Shown piece by piece: positions 7,490 to 15,107 of a stretch of DNA of 64,000 nt. Within the stretch, counting starts at the first letter, position 1. Each line of letters opens with the position of its first letter. The stretch lies in IMG/VR virus record IMGVR_UViG_3300032235_000637, positions 1-64,000 of that record. The stretch is one strand, 5' to 3'. This stretch comes from a virus. A program made the translations under genes and the position numbers. The notes beneath the pieces are model-generated. The model saw nothing but the letters and a program-made list of their open reading frames with translations. It was not told where the DNA came from and did no database searches.

Positions 7490-7703
7490 ACTTTTCGCTG
7501 ATTATCTTAGTGGCATCCCACCAATCTGTCAAGTCATAATTTTCACTAATTAGGTGCATGGAACATTTTTCTTGATTTGTATATGATCGAGAGCATAAAA
7601 TAATATCCTCTCGACCACAAAGCACTAATGTTTCTTCCATGAGATGATGATATTCAGGATCATAATCAAGAACAGCAGTCCCCCCTAATTCCATTGGTAA
7701 CAT
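7476..7703 (-). CDS. Hypothetical protein, 75 aa
   Basis: The start at 7703 (MLPMELGGTAVLDYDPEYHH) follows the upstream stop as TAATATG; an in-frame ATG at 7721 would overlap the neighbour by 17 nt. Contains several Cys (LVLCGREDIILCSRS). Function unknown. Confidence 0.6.
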   Translation of the reverse strand: MLPMELGGTAVLDYDPEYHHLMEETLVLCGREDIILCSRSYTNQEKCSMHLISENYDLTDWWDATKIISEKYANK

Positions 7704-7704
7704 A

Positions 7705-8025
7705 TTAAGCTTGTAATCCATCTAAATATATTCCCAATGTTTCAATTTTAAAAATACCCATCAGATTGGTTCGATTGGCAGCACGATAGAAATTACCGCT
7801 TTGAAATCCAGAATTACCCCCATATACGAATGCCACTGCATTTGATTTAACACGTTGATAAAATTCTGGTAATTCGTTCGATACTCCAATATCTACCAAA
7901 AATTGAGCTAATCTTTGAATGGCATCATCGGAGGATTTTGAAGCACCGATGAACACGAACCCTAGATTATCACTGTGGTAATACTTGAGTTCATGAACAG
8001 GTAATGTCTTTTCTGGGATCATCAT
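7705..8025 (-). CDS. Hypothetical protein, 106 aa
   Basis: Not recognised. Contains GFVFIGASKSSDDAIQRLAQ and a glycine/asparagine-rich VYGGNSGFQSGNFY. ATGA overlap with the membrane-protein gene upstream. Confidence 0.6.
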   Translation of the reverse strand: MMIPEKTLPVHELKYYHSDNLGFVFIGASKSSDDAIQRLAQFLVDIGVSNELPEFYQRVKSNAVAFVYGGNSGFQSGNFYRAANRTNLMGIFKIETLGIYLDGLQA

Positions 8026-8213
8026 TCAGTGAATAATTTTACGATGACAATCAATGCCACAATAGCGATTACCAATAAAATGGAAATCCAGATAGGGGAA
8101 AGAACCCACCACCACGACCACGCAATTACTCCACACAATTTCAGAACCACAAATGCCACAGTCAAAAGACCAGCAAATCCAATTCCGCCATTACTACTAC
8201 TATTATCACTCAT
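8022..8213 (-). CDS. Small membrane protein, 63 aa, two TM segments
   Basis: After a Ser/Gly-rich N-terminus there are two hydrophobic segments (FAGLLTVAFVVLKLCGVIAW and WISILLVIAIVALIVIV) with three tryptophans between. It overlaps both neighbours by a few nt. Holin-like topology, but nothing else supports lysis; unknown. Confidence 0.6.
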   Translation of the reverse strand: MSDNSSSNGGIGFAGLLTVAFVVLKLCGVIAWSWWWVLSPIWISILLVIAIVALIVIVKLFTE

Positions 8214-8814
8214 TGTCTTGTTCTTCTTCTTGTTGTTCTAATTCTTTTAAAAATTCTTCTTCCGTTGGGAGATTATTTAAATCATATTTTTTCTTCAATT
8301 TGATTGGATAGTATCGTCGTTCCCCTTGGGCAGTCTCCACACATCCCACATCAGAAAACCTTTCACCCTCATGAGGTTCTTTAACAAATCCCTCATAGAC
8401 TTCAAAAGTATTTTCATCAAAGTCCACGACATAAGCCCATTCACAGAATAAAGAATCACCAGCAAAATCCAATCGATTATGTAACTTATCCATCTCCCAT
8501 GTATATGTCACTGATCTAAACAATTCACTTTTAGTATATGCCCCATTTTGAAGAAATTCCAAGATGTGACCACCACAATCCCTACTTAATTGTTGGGGTA
8601 ATGGTTTATTAGCTTCGTTGATCAGTTTAATTTCAGCATCATTCAGGAATTGAACTTGGCGAAGTCGTTTCTCCATCAGAGGACGATTCAGCTTATTTCT
8701 CAAGAAATTTAGAATCGTAATACCCTGACCAGATGGATAGCCATCCCATTGCCCGTATTGAGCTACTTTGTATTTCTTATCGATGACAGCACATGTCAAA
8801 TTTCGTGTTCCCAT
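8206..8814 (-). CDS. Conserved phage/bacterial hypothetical protein, 202 aa
   Basis: It begins MGTRNLTCAVIDKKYKVAQY with GQWDGYPSGQG following, the N-terminal signature of a widespread uncharacterised family in phages and prophages. The C-terminus is a run of Glu/Gln ending EEEQDNE. Function unknown. Confidence 0.7.
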   Translation of the reverse strand: MGTRNLTCAVIDKKYKVAQYGQWDGYPSGQGITILNFLRNKLNRPLMEKRLRQVQFLNDAEIKLINEANKPLPQQLSRDCGGHILEFLQNGAYTKSELFRSVTYTWEMDKLHNRLDFAGDSLFCEWAYVVDFDENTFEVYEGFVKEPHEGERFSDVGCVETAQGERRYYPIKLKKKYDLNNLPTEEEFLKELEQQEEEQDNE

Positions 8815-8815
8815 A

Positions 8816-9076
8816 TTATTGTTTGAAGTATTTGTTAGCGCGGGTTTTCATATGTTCAATTGCTTCGCTCACCGATTTAAGGCGATTATCAACTTTAGGC
8901 AATTGAAATTCATTCGCATTGGCACGAGCCACAGCAATTTTGATACCAAGCTCACGATCCCATTTGTCAATAGGATTATGGAGAGAGTATCCATAATGAA
9001 TTTTTCCGTCTTGTTTAAATGCCACAACGACTCCGTGTGGTTTCCGATTTTCATTTCTAATATAATTAATTAACAT
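8816..9076 (-). CDS. Hypothetical protein, 86 aa
   Basis: The frame is open past the promoter to 9151, but that part translates the promoter itself. The ATG at 9076 lies 9 nt after the TACACT box; the ATG at 9085 abuts the box and should lie upstream of the transcription start. Contains HGVVVAFKQDGKIHYGYS and a helical C-terminus. Not recognised. Confidence 0.6.
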   Translation of the reverse strand: MLINYIRNENRKPHGVVVAFKQDGKIHYGYSLHNPIDKWDRELGIKIAVARANANEFQLPKVDNRLKSVSEAIEHMKTRANKYFKQ

Positions 9077-9087
9077 TGTCTGCATAG

Positions 9088-9104
9088 TGTATTCTAGTTT
9101 TTTA
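9088..9104 (-). promoter_or_regulatory. Accessory-type promoter for 8816-9076
   Basis: The reverse strand reads TAAAAAACTAGAATACA then CT; -10 TACACT. Confidence 0.68.
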
Positions 9105-9107
9105 TTT

Positions 9108-9461
9108 TTACCAATCTGCGCTGTAAAGTAATTGATCGTTTTCAAAATCAAAGTCTCCGAGAATCCCTTTTAGAGTGGAGATGGTTCTATCAACGTTTTC
9201 CCAATACCATTCATCATACTCCGTTGAACCGAAGAAAAAACCACTTTGAGTTGGTAGAAGTTCTGTGTTTTTGGTTGTTTGTAATTCTTCCAACGTTTTC
9301 ACCAATTCTTCCAATTTTTCTTTGGATACTGGGGAGTATTCGCAATTATCAACTCCTTCCAAATTTTCAACAAACCACTGATGTAGTGCGTTGAATTTTC
9401 TCCAATAAGCAATTTCATCATTTTTCCGCTTTGCGGAATATAAACCCATATCTAATCCCAT
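9108..9461 (-). CDS. Conserved phage hypothetical protein, 117 aa
   Basis: Begins MGLDMGLYSAKR, then EIAYWRKFNALHQWFVEN and SGFFFGSTEYDEWYW. This Trp/Tyr-rich pattern recurs in a common uncharacterised phage family. Its promoter at 9488-9505 is unusual in lying about 24 nt before the ATG rather than 6. Confidence 0.7.
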   Translation of the reverse strand: MGLDMGLYSAKRKNDEIAYWRKFNALHQWFVENLEGVDNCEYSPVSKEKLEELVKTLEELQTTKNTELLPTQSGFFFGSTEYDEWYWENVDRTISTLKGILGDFDFENDQLLYSADW

Positions 9462-9487
9462 AATATTATTTTCGTTGTGGTGGTTAT

Positions 9488-9505
9488 TGTATTCTAGTTT
9501 TTTAA
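9488..9505 (-). promoter_or_regulatory. Accessory-type promoter for 9108-9461
   Basis: The reverse strand reads TTAAAAAACTAGAATACA then AT; -10 TACAAT. The ATG follows after about 24 nt, the one clear exception to the 6-9 nt spacing. Confidence 0.62.
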
Positions 9506-9805
9506 AAAGTCAAGTGTCATTTGATTTGGGTCTTCGGGTTTTGGTCTTACTGGAAAGTATTCTGTCGCATCATAAACTTCGTAGAACTTAGCGGTTTTTT
9601 CAGATGTTTTCCGAATAGAATCGGTTTCCAAATCCCCACAGTCGTCCCAATCACAGTCTTCAAGCGTTTCCACTGCTGCTTCGGAAATCAATTTCTTATC
9701 TCTCCATGTAATCTCTTCTCCTTTTGGGACTTTGATATAGATTTCAGAGTAAGATTTTTTAACCACCTCCACAACATAGTATTCGTATTCTGGTTCTTCT
9801 TCCAT
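9494..9805 (-). CDS. Hypothetical acidic protein, 103 aa
   Basis: Strongly acidic (MEEEPEYEYYVVEVV; LEDCDWDDCGDLETDS). It ends DPNQMTLDFLKN, a tail resembling short beta-clamp-binding peptides (QMTLDF); a sliding-clamp interaction is a guess. The stop overlaps the promoter of the next gene. Confidence 0.6.
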   Translation of the reverse strand: MEEEPEYEYYVVEVVKKSYSEIYIKVPKGEEITWRDKKLISEAAVETLEDCDWDDCGDLETDSIRKTSEKTAKFYEVYDATEYFPVRPKPEDPNQMTLDFLKN

Positions 9806-9811
9806 ATTTTT

Positions 9812-9910
9812 TTATTTTTTGGGTTTATATTCGTCACTTGCAGCTTTGCACATGGCAATCACCGCAAGCAAACAAAGACAGTAAAAGATTAACGATATAA
9901 AGCACCACAT
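9812..9910 (-). CDS. Small membrane or secreted peptide, 32 aa
   Basis: A short frame fills the gap between two genes: MWCFISLIFYCLCLLAVIA, then MCKAASDEYKPKK. It is a hydrophobic helix ending in LAVIAMC, which could be a lipobox, with a short charged tail. It starts 2 nt after the stop of its neighbour's upstream gene region and lies on the operon strand. Function unknown. Confidence 0.5.
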   Translation of the reverse strand: MWCFISLIFYCLCLLAVIAMCKAASDEYKPKK

Positions 9911-9911
9911 A

Positions 9912-10232
9912 TTATTCTCCTTTTTCTAATTTCTCCAATTCTTGTCTAAGATGTTCTTTTCTCCATTCCTGACGCTGCTCTTCTCGGATTCTATTTTCCT
10001 CAATTTGCTCTTCGGTATATGGGAAGATACCATCAATGTCCATATAGCCCTCATGTCTAAACCATTTGAAACTAGTATCCTCCACCTTCATTCCATCAGC
10101 ATAAGCATTCTTTAGCGTTTGCTGAAGTGCGTCGATTAAGTATTCAAGTGTCATTTCGTCTTCCCAGTCGAACTCCTCTGGATAGTATTCACAGAGATTA
10201 CGCTCGTCGTGTGTTTCGTGATTATAATGCAT
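9912..10232 (-). CDS. Hypothetical protein, 106 aa, paralogue of 10577-10873
   Basis: The start at 10232 (MHYNHETHDERNLCEYY) avoids overlap with the upstream short gene. The middle (TLEYLIDALQQTLKNAYADG, then DTSFKWFRHEGYMDIDG) aligns by eye with IEHLIKTLESLNKRA and DTSVEFYRGDDGFVEIS of 10577-10873; both end in a charged helix. Function unknown. Confidence 0.6.
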   Translation of the reverse strand: MHYNHETHDERNLCEYYPEEFDWEDEMTLEYLIDALQQTLKNAYADGMKVEDTSFKWFRHEGYMDIDGIFPYTEEQIEENRIREEQRQEWRKEHLRQELEKLEKGE

Positions 10233-10239
10233 ATTTTTA

Positions 10240-10323
10240 TTATGGTTCAAATTTTGCTCTAAGAGCTTCATAAACTGATTGACGGCGGGTGAATAGGTTT
10301 TTAATTTTTTGTAGTAATTTCAT
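10240..10323 (-). CDS. Short protein, 27 aa; likely duplicated gene remnant
   Basis: MKLLQKIKNLFTRRQSV then YEALRAKFEP. The end matches YEALKAKFEKP, the C-terminus of 10577-10873, and the DNA shares about 27 nt. It probably arose from duplication and decay of that paralogue; it may or may not be expressed. Confidence 0.4.
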   Translation of the reverse strand: MKLLQKIKNLFTRRQSVYEALRAKFEP

Positions 10324-10343
10324 ATTTGTTGTTCTTGATTATA

Positions 10344-10580
10344 TTAGAGTTCGTTCGTTTGAATAATTTCAACTTTAGGATATTTTGTTCCATCAAATCG
10401 CCAAAGATCTTTTTGAGCCGCTTCTAAAGATTCGTATTCCTTTTCATGTGAAAGCTTATAGCCGAGGGAGTATGTATAGCTTTTAACAGGTTTCCATTTG
10501 TTAAACCACCCACATTCTTGAATTTCAAAAAACACAGTGCCATCAGGCCAACTCTTCTTAACGATGCGTAATTTTTTCAT
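10344..10580 (-). CDS. Hypothetical protein, 78 aa
   Basis: Begins MKKLRIVKKSWPDGTVFFEI, a beta-rich soluble protein with EYESLEAAQKDLWRFDG. 4-nt overlap with the upstream paralogue gene. Not recognised. Confidence 0.65.
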   Translation of the reverse strand: MKKLRIVKKSWPDGTVFFEIQECGWFNKWKPVKSYTYSLGYKLSHEKEYESLEAAQKDLWRFDGTKYPKVEIIQTNEL

Positions 10581-10873
10581 GGCTTTTCAAATTTTGCTTT
10601 AAGAGCTTCATATTGTCTACGCTCCCAATCAAGTTGTTTTTGGTTTCTGACAGCATCGTCTGCTTCAGCTTTTGTAACCTCTTCGGATGTCATATATCGA
10701 GTTGCGGAAATTTCAACAAAGCCATCATCTCCTCGATAAAACTCGACAGATGTATCAATTGCTCCTTGCTCCTTTGCTCGTTTGTTAAGGCTCTCAAGAG
10801 TTTTAATTAGATGTTCAATTGACTCACCATGGGCAAAGTCACCGACACTCAATTCAAATTGTTTTGTTCTCAT
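10577..10873 (-). CDS. Hypothetical protein, 98 aa
   Basis: Begins MRTKQFELSVGDFAHGES and ends YEALKAKFEKP. Parts of it recur around it: its 5' end at 11208-11237, its 3' end at 10240-10270, and a full paralogue at 9912-10232. Not recognised. Confidence 0.65.
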   Translation of the reverse strand: MRTKQFELSVGDFAHGESIEHLIKTLESLNKRAKEQGAIDTSVEFYRGDDGFVEISATRYMTSEEVTKAEADDAVRNQKQLDWERRQYEALKAKFEKP

Positions 10874-10888
10874 ATCTCGTTTTGTTAG

Positions 10889-11161
10889 TTAAGCTACTAC
10901 TTCAGGTGTTACACGATACCAATAATTGTATTGTTTCTTAATAGCCTCTTCAGCCTTTTCAATACTAAAGAAAGTTATGTGCTGGTATTCACCCATACAC
11001 ACTCTAAAAGATAGGAATCGTTTATCTGAGTATGGTGTGACTGGCGCACCCCACCAGAAGAAAAATTTTCGGCGTTGAACAATGTAAGTGAAGTAATTAG
11101 GTCGTTCATCATATTGCACTTTGACGATTCGGTATTTTGCTCTGAATTTTTCGTATGTCAT
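10889..11161 (-). CDS. Hypothetical protein, 90 aa
   Basis: Begins MTYEKFRAKYRIVKVQYDER. Aromatic-rich (FTYIVQRRKFFFWWGAPV). A GGAGG lies about 16 nt upstream, one of few Shine-Dalgarno-like strings here, but too far to be convincing. Not recognised. Confidence 0.6.
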   Translation of the reverse strand: MTYEKFRAKYRIVKVQYDERPNYFTYIVQRRKFFFWWGAPVTPYSDKRFLSFRVCMGEYQHITFFSIEKAEEAIKKQYNYWYRVTPEVVA

Positions 11162-11235
11162 AAGTAAATAATAATTCCTCCAAAGTGTTTAACGTTTGAT
11201 GAGTAGTTACTCAATTCAAATTGTTTTGTTCTCAT
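11158..11235 (-). pseudogene. Duplicated 5' fragment of 10577-10873 (25 codons)
   Basis: The frame starts MRTKQFELS, identical to the first nine residues of 10577-10873, then diverges and stops, overlapping the next ATG. About 29 nt are an exact direct repeat of the start of that gene. Best read as a recombination scar; a leader-peptide role is possible. Confidence 0.45.
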
Positions 11236-11260
11236 ATTTTTTATTGGAATAGTTTGTTTG

Positions 11261-11434
11261 TTATTTTATATCTAATGTGAAGAAAGTGATTTTCCTATCT
11301 CCGTGTGTTGATTGTATTTTTACAATAGCTTCATCCTTAGCCTCTTTTTCTGTTTCGGCTTCTACCGTGATGTAAAGAGGCATAAAAGTAAAGATACCTT
11401 CAACAGCATAATTCCAAGTATATGTTTTGTTCAT
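11261..11434 (-). CDS. Hypothetical protein, 57 aa
   Basis: Begins MNKTYTWNYAVEGIFTFMPL, then YITVEAETEKEAKDEAIVKI, ending FFTLDIK. A small beta-alpha-beta-like protein with the EAETEKEAKDEA helix seen in many small phage proteins. It overlaps the stop of the upstream gene as TAATG. Confidence 0.55.
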   Translation of the reverse strand: MNKTYTWNYAVEGIFTFMPLYITVEAETEKEAKDEAIVKIQSTHGDRKITFFTLDIK

Positions 11435-11628
11435 TAGTCTTCGTTATCAAGAGTTTTCACTGTCTCGCAAATTAAACCAATAATTGTGCCAATCCAAGCA
11501 ACTAAGCTGAGAAGTCCAATTGGAATCACCTGTGCTTGATTTGAGTTATAACCAATACCCAATGTGATCATCCAGATTGAGCTTGCTGTCCAAGCTCCGA
11601 ATAAGTAGATTAATATATTTTTTGACAT
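11434..11628 (-). CDS. Small membrane protein, 64 aa
   Basis: Two hydrophobic segments (LIYLFGAWTASSIWMITLGI and VIPIGLLSLVAWIGTIIGLI) and an acidic tail KTLDNED. Next to another small membrane protein. Function unknown; a holin-type role cannot be excluded. Confidence 0.6.
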   Translation of the reverse strand: MSKNILIYLFGAWTASSIWMITLGIGYNSNQAQVIPIGLLSLVAWIGTIIGLICETVKTLDNED

Positions 11629-11637
11629 AGTGTTAGT

Positions 11638-11877
11638 TTAAGATAAAATGTTTATTAAGATAATAATAAGAGAGCCTAATGTTGATATGATTGTAGCAAA
11701 CATAACTATTACAAATGGCAGCATTATTGTTACATCGCCTTTGCCGCTCTCAGCATTAGCACCAGCCACGTAGGAAAGTATGTGCGTTACAACCAACACA
11801 GCACTGCATAGAAAAATTATCGCAGCAGTATGATTGTCCATAGGAGGGTTAGTTGCTAGAAGTATAAAGTAATTCAT
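11638..11877 (-). CDS. Small membrane protein, 79 aa
   Basis: Three hydrophobic stretches, including AAIIFLCSAVLVVTHILSYV and IISTLGSLIIILINIL, separated by NAESGKGD. Unknown function; same operon as 11434-11628. Confidence 0.6.
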   Translation of the reverse strand: MNYFILLATNPPMDNHTAAIIFLCSAVLVVTHILSYVAGANAESGKGDVTIMLPFVIVMFATIISTLGSLIIILINILS

Positions 11878-11886
11878 ATTTTTTTA

Positions 11887-12063
11887 TTATTTTAATGTTG
11901 CGATGTAGTGCCATTGTCCTTGATAAAAGCTCATCAAATCCCAATAGCGGTTATTAGTGTGAACAATCTTATGTTCTGATCCAAACATATATGCTTGCGC
12001 ACGACAAGGAATCAGGTTTTTGACGATGGATTCAATTTGTTTTTGTTGGTCTTCTGTTATCAT
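11887..12063 (-). CDS. Hypothetical protein, 58 aa
   Basis: MITEDQQKQIESIVKNLIPC then RAQAYMFGSEHKIV and YQGQWHYIATLK. Starts as TAATG overlapping the upstream stop. Not recognised. Confidence 0.55.
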   Translation of the reverse strand: MITEDQQKQIESIVKNLIPCRAQAYMFGSEHKIVHTNNRYWDLMSFYQGQWHYIATLK

Positions 12064-12671
12064 TATTTTATTTTTTCCACATCTTCTTTATTATACCAAC
12101 CTCTCCATCCACCAGTGAAATTAACCATAATTTCATCCTCAATGATCTCACTAATAAACCCTTCTTCACCAAAAGATAATGTATAATCAGGATTGATTAC
12201 TTTCACTCTATCATCTACTTCCAGATTGTCAAGACATTCTTCAAGTTCTTCGTGCGCTGCTCTGCGTCCATCGCATATCTCACATTCACAAGTGGGTTTC
12301 TCTAGCTTATAGAGAGAACCGTTCTCGAATTTGGCAAGACCTTTCAAGTCCACCCAAACAGTGAAAGGGACACCCCAACCAGTCATGCCAACAGTAATGT
12401 CGCGGCAATAGCTTGCAACCATACACTGCACTTCGTAATCGGAGAAGTCACCATTTTGAGGACGACGATTCTTACCATGGATTCGTTGTCTTCGTTTGGG
12501 GTCGATTTCTTCGATGATTTCAGATTCCGAAAACCATTTACGATCATCGCTATCATCGAAAATAAAAAATTTATAAATAGTGGGAGAACCTTCTTGCTCA
12601 CCAGAATAAATGCCTCTTAAAATCCGATCTCCATCTTTCAGGCGATATGTTTTTCCTTTGATTGGTTTCAT
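12063..12671 (-). CDS. Hypothetical protein, 202 aa, possible zinc site and SH3-like end
   Basis: Contains a CECEICDG cysteine cluster near residue 127 and a C-terminal beta-rich segment (VDDRVKVINPDYTLSFGEEG) with the feel of an SH3/KOW-like barrel. The N-terminus (GKTYRLKDGDRILRGIYSG) may be a second small barrel. No function assigned. Confidence 0.6.
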   Translation of the reverse strand: MKPIKGKTYRLKDGDRILRGIYSGEQEGSPTIYKFFIFDDSDDRKWFSESEIIEEIDPKRRQRIHGKNRRPQNGDFSDYEVQCMVASYCRDITVGMTGWGVPFTVWVDLKGLAKFENGSLYKLEKPTCECEICDGRRAAHEELEECLDNLEVDDRVKVINPDYTLSFGEEGFISEIIEDEIMVNFTGGWRGWYNKEDVEKIK

Positions 12672-12675
12672 ATTA

Positions 12676-12873
12676 TTATTTCTTTTCTACCCATTGATAA
12701 ATCACTTCGTCATTCTCATTGATGACTTTCTCCATATATCCACGTTTGAATGCTTCTTTTTCAAATTTTTCTTGCATAGTTTTTGGAGCAACTCCAGCTA
12801 CAACCAATGTAGCCATGACCACAGCAGTCCCAATAGCAATTCCCATACAAGTTCCTAATATAAAATCTTCCAT
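12676..12873 (-). CDS. Small membrane protein, 65 aa, one TM segment
   Basis: N-terminal glycine-rich helix (LGTCMGIAIGTAVVMATLVV) followed by a charged cytoplasmic part ending YQWVEKK. Unknown. Confidence 0.6.
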   Translation of the reverse strand: MEDFILGTCMGIAIGTAVVMATLVVAGVAPKTMQEKFEKEAFKRGYMEKVINENDEVIYQWVEKK

Positions 12874-12874
12874 A

Positions 12875-13375
12875 TTATTTCTTTTCTTTTAAGTGTTCAA
12901 TAAACGAAAACCAAACCTCATTCCAAAACCACGCCACACACCATTTGTCTTTGTGTCGAATGAATTCATATGGACATTCAATCCCTTCCAATCTAGCAAT
13001 ATCATCCATTGTTTCTGCATACTCAACCTCTGTCCAAATATCTCTAGCTTTAATTTTGGAAATCCGATTATTCACTCTCAAATTGATCACATAGTCACGA
13101 ATGTCTTTTTTGGTTTGATCTTCATCATATTCTTCCAATTTGCGCGAATCGAATAATTTATTCATAGTGTAATCGGCATGTAAATCGATTAAAAATTCGT
13201 GTAGAGTATAGTTACCTCGATGTGTCCACCAATGACACCCATTCAACTCCTGATAATGAGGGCATGATACCGACACATAACCAGTAGATGGTTGTAGTGT
13301 AATGATAGCTTCACTACCGATGCGATAGGTTTCCAAACCATCCATCATGGTAACTGCATGTTTTTTATATTTCAT
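12875..13375 (-). CDS. Hypothetical protein, 166 aa
   Basis: Begins MKYKKHAVTMMDGLETYRIG; contains VSVSCPHYQELNGCHWWTHR and a helical region DYVINLRVNNRISKIKARDI. It overlaps the 2H phosphoesterase gene by 4 nt and is therefore probably co-expressed with it. Not recognised. Confidence 0.6.
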   Translation of the reverse strand: MKYKKHAVTMMDGLETYRIGSEAIITLQPSTGYVSVSCPHYQELNGCHWWTHRGNYTLHEFLIDLHADYTMNKLFDSRKLEEYDEDQTKKDIRDYVINLRVNNRISKIKARDIWTEVEYAETMDDIARLEGIECPYEFIRHKDKWCVAWFWNEVWFSFIEHLKEKK

Positions 13376-13806
13376 TTGATTGTAATCATTTTAGGCCACC
13401 ACGGATGAACATTACCGTGTTTTCCGTTCGCAAGTGTAATATGAAGTCCACGGTAGCCATTGTTCTCCACGATATTAAGGTCTTTTTTCATATTGTCAAG
13501 CACTTCCGAATAAACTTTCAGATAAAACATGATGAATCCTTTGGTCTGACCACCTTGTATTACACATGGATCATACTGAAAATTCACACGTTCTCCATCA
13601 TAATACACAGCACGTTGCCAATTGACATCTTTGTGAAATTTGGGATTCGTAATAGTGATGTGAGCTTTATGTAAAGGACGTTGTAAGAGAATCCAATATT
13701 TTTTTGACAGATGCCAGTGGTAATAATCAATAATATCAGGAGAAGTCTCAACGACGATGCGTTGTCTATCTCTTTCTACTTTAATTACCCCACTGGCATT
13801 GATCAT
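13372..13806 (-). CDS. 2H phosphoesterase, candidate Acb1-like anti-CBASS nuclease
   Basis: 144 aa from the ATG at 13806, 6 nt after the -10 box; the longer open frame only translates the promoter. Two HxT motifs are present, H49-I-T51 (HITITN) and H122-I-T124 (HITLAN), the catalytic pairs of 2H phosphoesterases. Single-domain size, the 73-residue spacing of the motifs, the upstream DYYHWHLSKK segment and VNFQYDP resemble the T4 gp57B/Acb1 family, which degrades cyclic nucleotides that activate CBASS. The 2H fold is well supported; the Acb1 role is inferred, and other 2H roles (RNA 2',3'-cyclic phosphodiesterase) remain possible. Confidence 0.65.
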   Translation of the reverse strand: MINASGVIKVERDRQRIVVETSPDIIDYYHWHLSKKYWILLQRPLHKAHITITNPKFHKDVNWQRAVYYDGERVNFQYDPCVIQGGQTKGFIMFYLKVYSEVLDNMKKDLNIVENNGYRGLHITLANGKHGNVHPWWPKMITIK

Positions 13807-13814
13807 ACACCGAT

Positions 13815-13831
13815 TGTATTCTAGTTTTTTA
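13815..13831 (-). promoter_or_regulatory. Accessory-type promoter for 2H phosphoesterase
   Basis: The reverse strand reads TAAAAAACTAGAATACA then AT; ATG exactly 6 nt after TACAAT. Confidence 0.72.
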
Positions 13832-14326
13832 TTTTTTAACTCTCCAATCCACCACGACCTTATCAAAAGGTTCTACCTCATGAATACCATCCCATTCGAC
13901 TTCTGTTCCATTGTAGGACTGGTAATATCCTGGAATGTAATAATAACCATGGAGAACACCCTCTCTTTCGACTTTAAAGACACAATGCCAGTGTTCACCT
14001 TCTCCTTCTCCACCACCCTCTTGATCAACCACTTCAATAACCCAGTCAAAGAATTCCAATTTATTCTTTCGATATGGGAAATCATAAGGTTCCACACCAT
14101 ATTTCAATTCACCATTTGTTGGATTTTTGAGGAATTTCTCACATTTTTCTTCATCTGTGAAGAAATCAAGAACTTTCTTAATATTCTTCGGATTAAAATT
14201 CACCAAAAAATCTGCTTCCGCTTTCTCAGCTTCCGCTTTTTTCAGAGCTTCCGCTTCTTTCTTAACTGCTTCTAATTCTGTGTTCAATTTCTTGATCTCT
14301 GCTTCAATTTGTTCTTTCGTTTTCAT
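13829..14326 (-). CDS. Hypothetical protein with N-terminal coiled coil, 165 aa
   Basis: Residues 1-40 are a Lys/Glu/Ala coiled coil (IEAEIKKLNTELEAVKKEAE). The remainder is beta-rich with a glycine loop (DQEGGGEGEGEHWHCVFKV). It overlaps the upstream NTase-fold gene by 4 nt. Function unknown. Confidence 0.6.
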   Translation of the reverse strand: MKTKEQIEAEIKKLNTELEAVKKEAEALKKAEAEKAEADFLVNFNPKNIKKVLDFFTDEEKCEKFLKNPTNGELKYGVEPYDFPYRKNKLEFFDWVIEVVDQEGGGEGEGEHWHCVFKVEREGVLHGYYYIPGYYQSYNGTEVEWDGIHEVEPFDKVVVDWRVKK

Positions 14327-15099
14327 GTTGTTCTTAATTTATTTTCTGTTTCTGCTTGTTTAAATTTATCAATATATGAGAAATCTCTATCGCTTCTCAG
14401 GACATCAATGTTTGTTAGGATGAAGAATTTGAACCAGCCACTACTCATGGTTGTAGCCAATTTCTTCAAAGCTTTCTGATACGCTTCAATTTTTGAGAAT
14501 TTGAAGTCACGGGGGATCAACCATCTTTCCAATGCAGTCACCCATACTTCCTCTTTCACAAGATTTAATTTATCATCATAGGATAATTTGTCAAATCCTT
14601 TTTTAGAGCATGACACACCTTCATACACCAAAGATTCGTATAATGGTTTATCGTAGATAGCCACAGCTTCATGGATGTCATCGTGAACATACTTACGTTT
14701 CACTGCATCCTCAAAAAATGTTTCCGAATCCTTTCCTTTCAGAGATGCCCACTTAACTCCATGGAGATTGGTAAAGCCTTTGACCAATTTTTTATATAAT
14801 TTTTCATCGACAACACATCCTTTGGATTTCAAAAAACAAACATCTGATACATGTTTTTCCCAAAAGATGTTCCATCCCAAATGAGCCAATTTTAAAGTAT
14901 AAATGAAATTTAAATCGAGATATACAGCATCTTCATTATTGTCTAAAAAATACTGAAATTCGGGAATCCAATGGTATTCCACTTCTTTAGAAGAAACACC
15001 ATCTTTGGAGATATAATCAACATCCTTTGGTGTTCGAGGAAAATCAGGACACCAATGTTTGATCGCTGTCGATCCGTATACCAAAAGTTCTTTACTCAT
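14323..15099 (-). CDS. Nucleotidyltransferase-fold protein, 258 aa
   Basis: The N-terminus LLVYGSTAIKHW followed by PKDVDYI gives the GS...DxD pattern (G9-S10, D26, D28) of the minimal nucleotidyltransferase fold, seen in a common phage family. The rest is helical. Substrate unknown. First gene of its transcript, ATG 6 nt after TACAAT. Confidence 0.68.
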   Translation of the reverse strand: MSKELLVYGSTAIKHWCPDFPRTPKDVDYISKDGVSSKEVEYHWIPEFQYFLDNNEDAVYLDLNFIYTLKLAHLGWNIFWEKHVSDVCFLKSKGCVVDEKLYKKLVKGFTNLHGVKWASLKGKDSETFFEDAVKRKYVHDDIHEAVAIYDKPLYESLVYEGVSCSKKGFDKLSYDDKLNLVKEEVWVTALERWLIPRDFKFSKIEAYQKALKKLATTMSSGWFKFFILTNIDVLRSDRDFSYIDKFKQAETENKLRTT

Positions 15100-15107
15100 G
15101 CACCGAT

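Noticed and set aside
8816-9151. Longer frames reading through the promoter motif (also at 13806-13866 and 24861-24930)
   Set aside because: The added N-termini contain the translated promoter (KKLEY or KKLDY), so the starts nearer the -10 box are correct.
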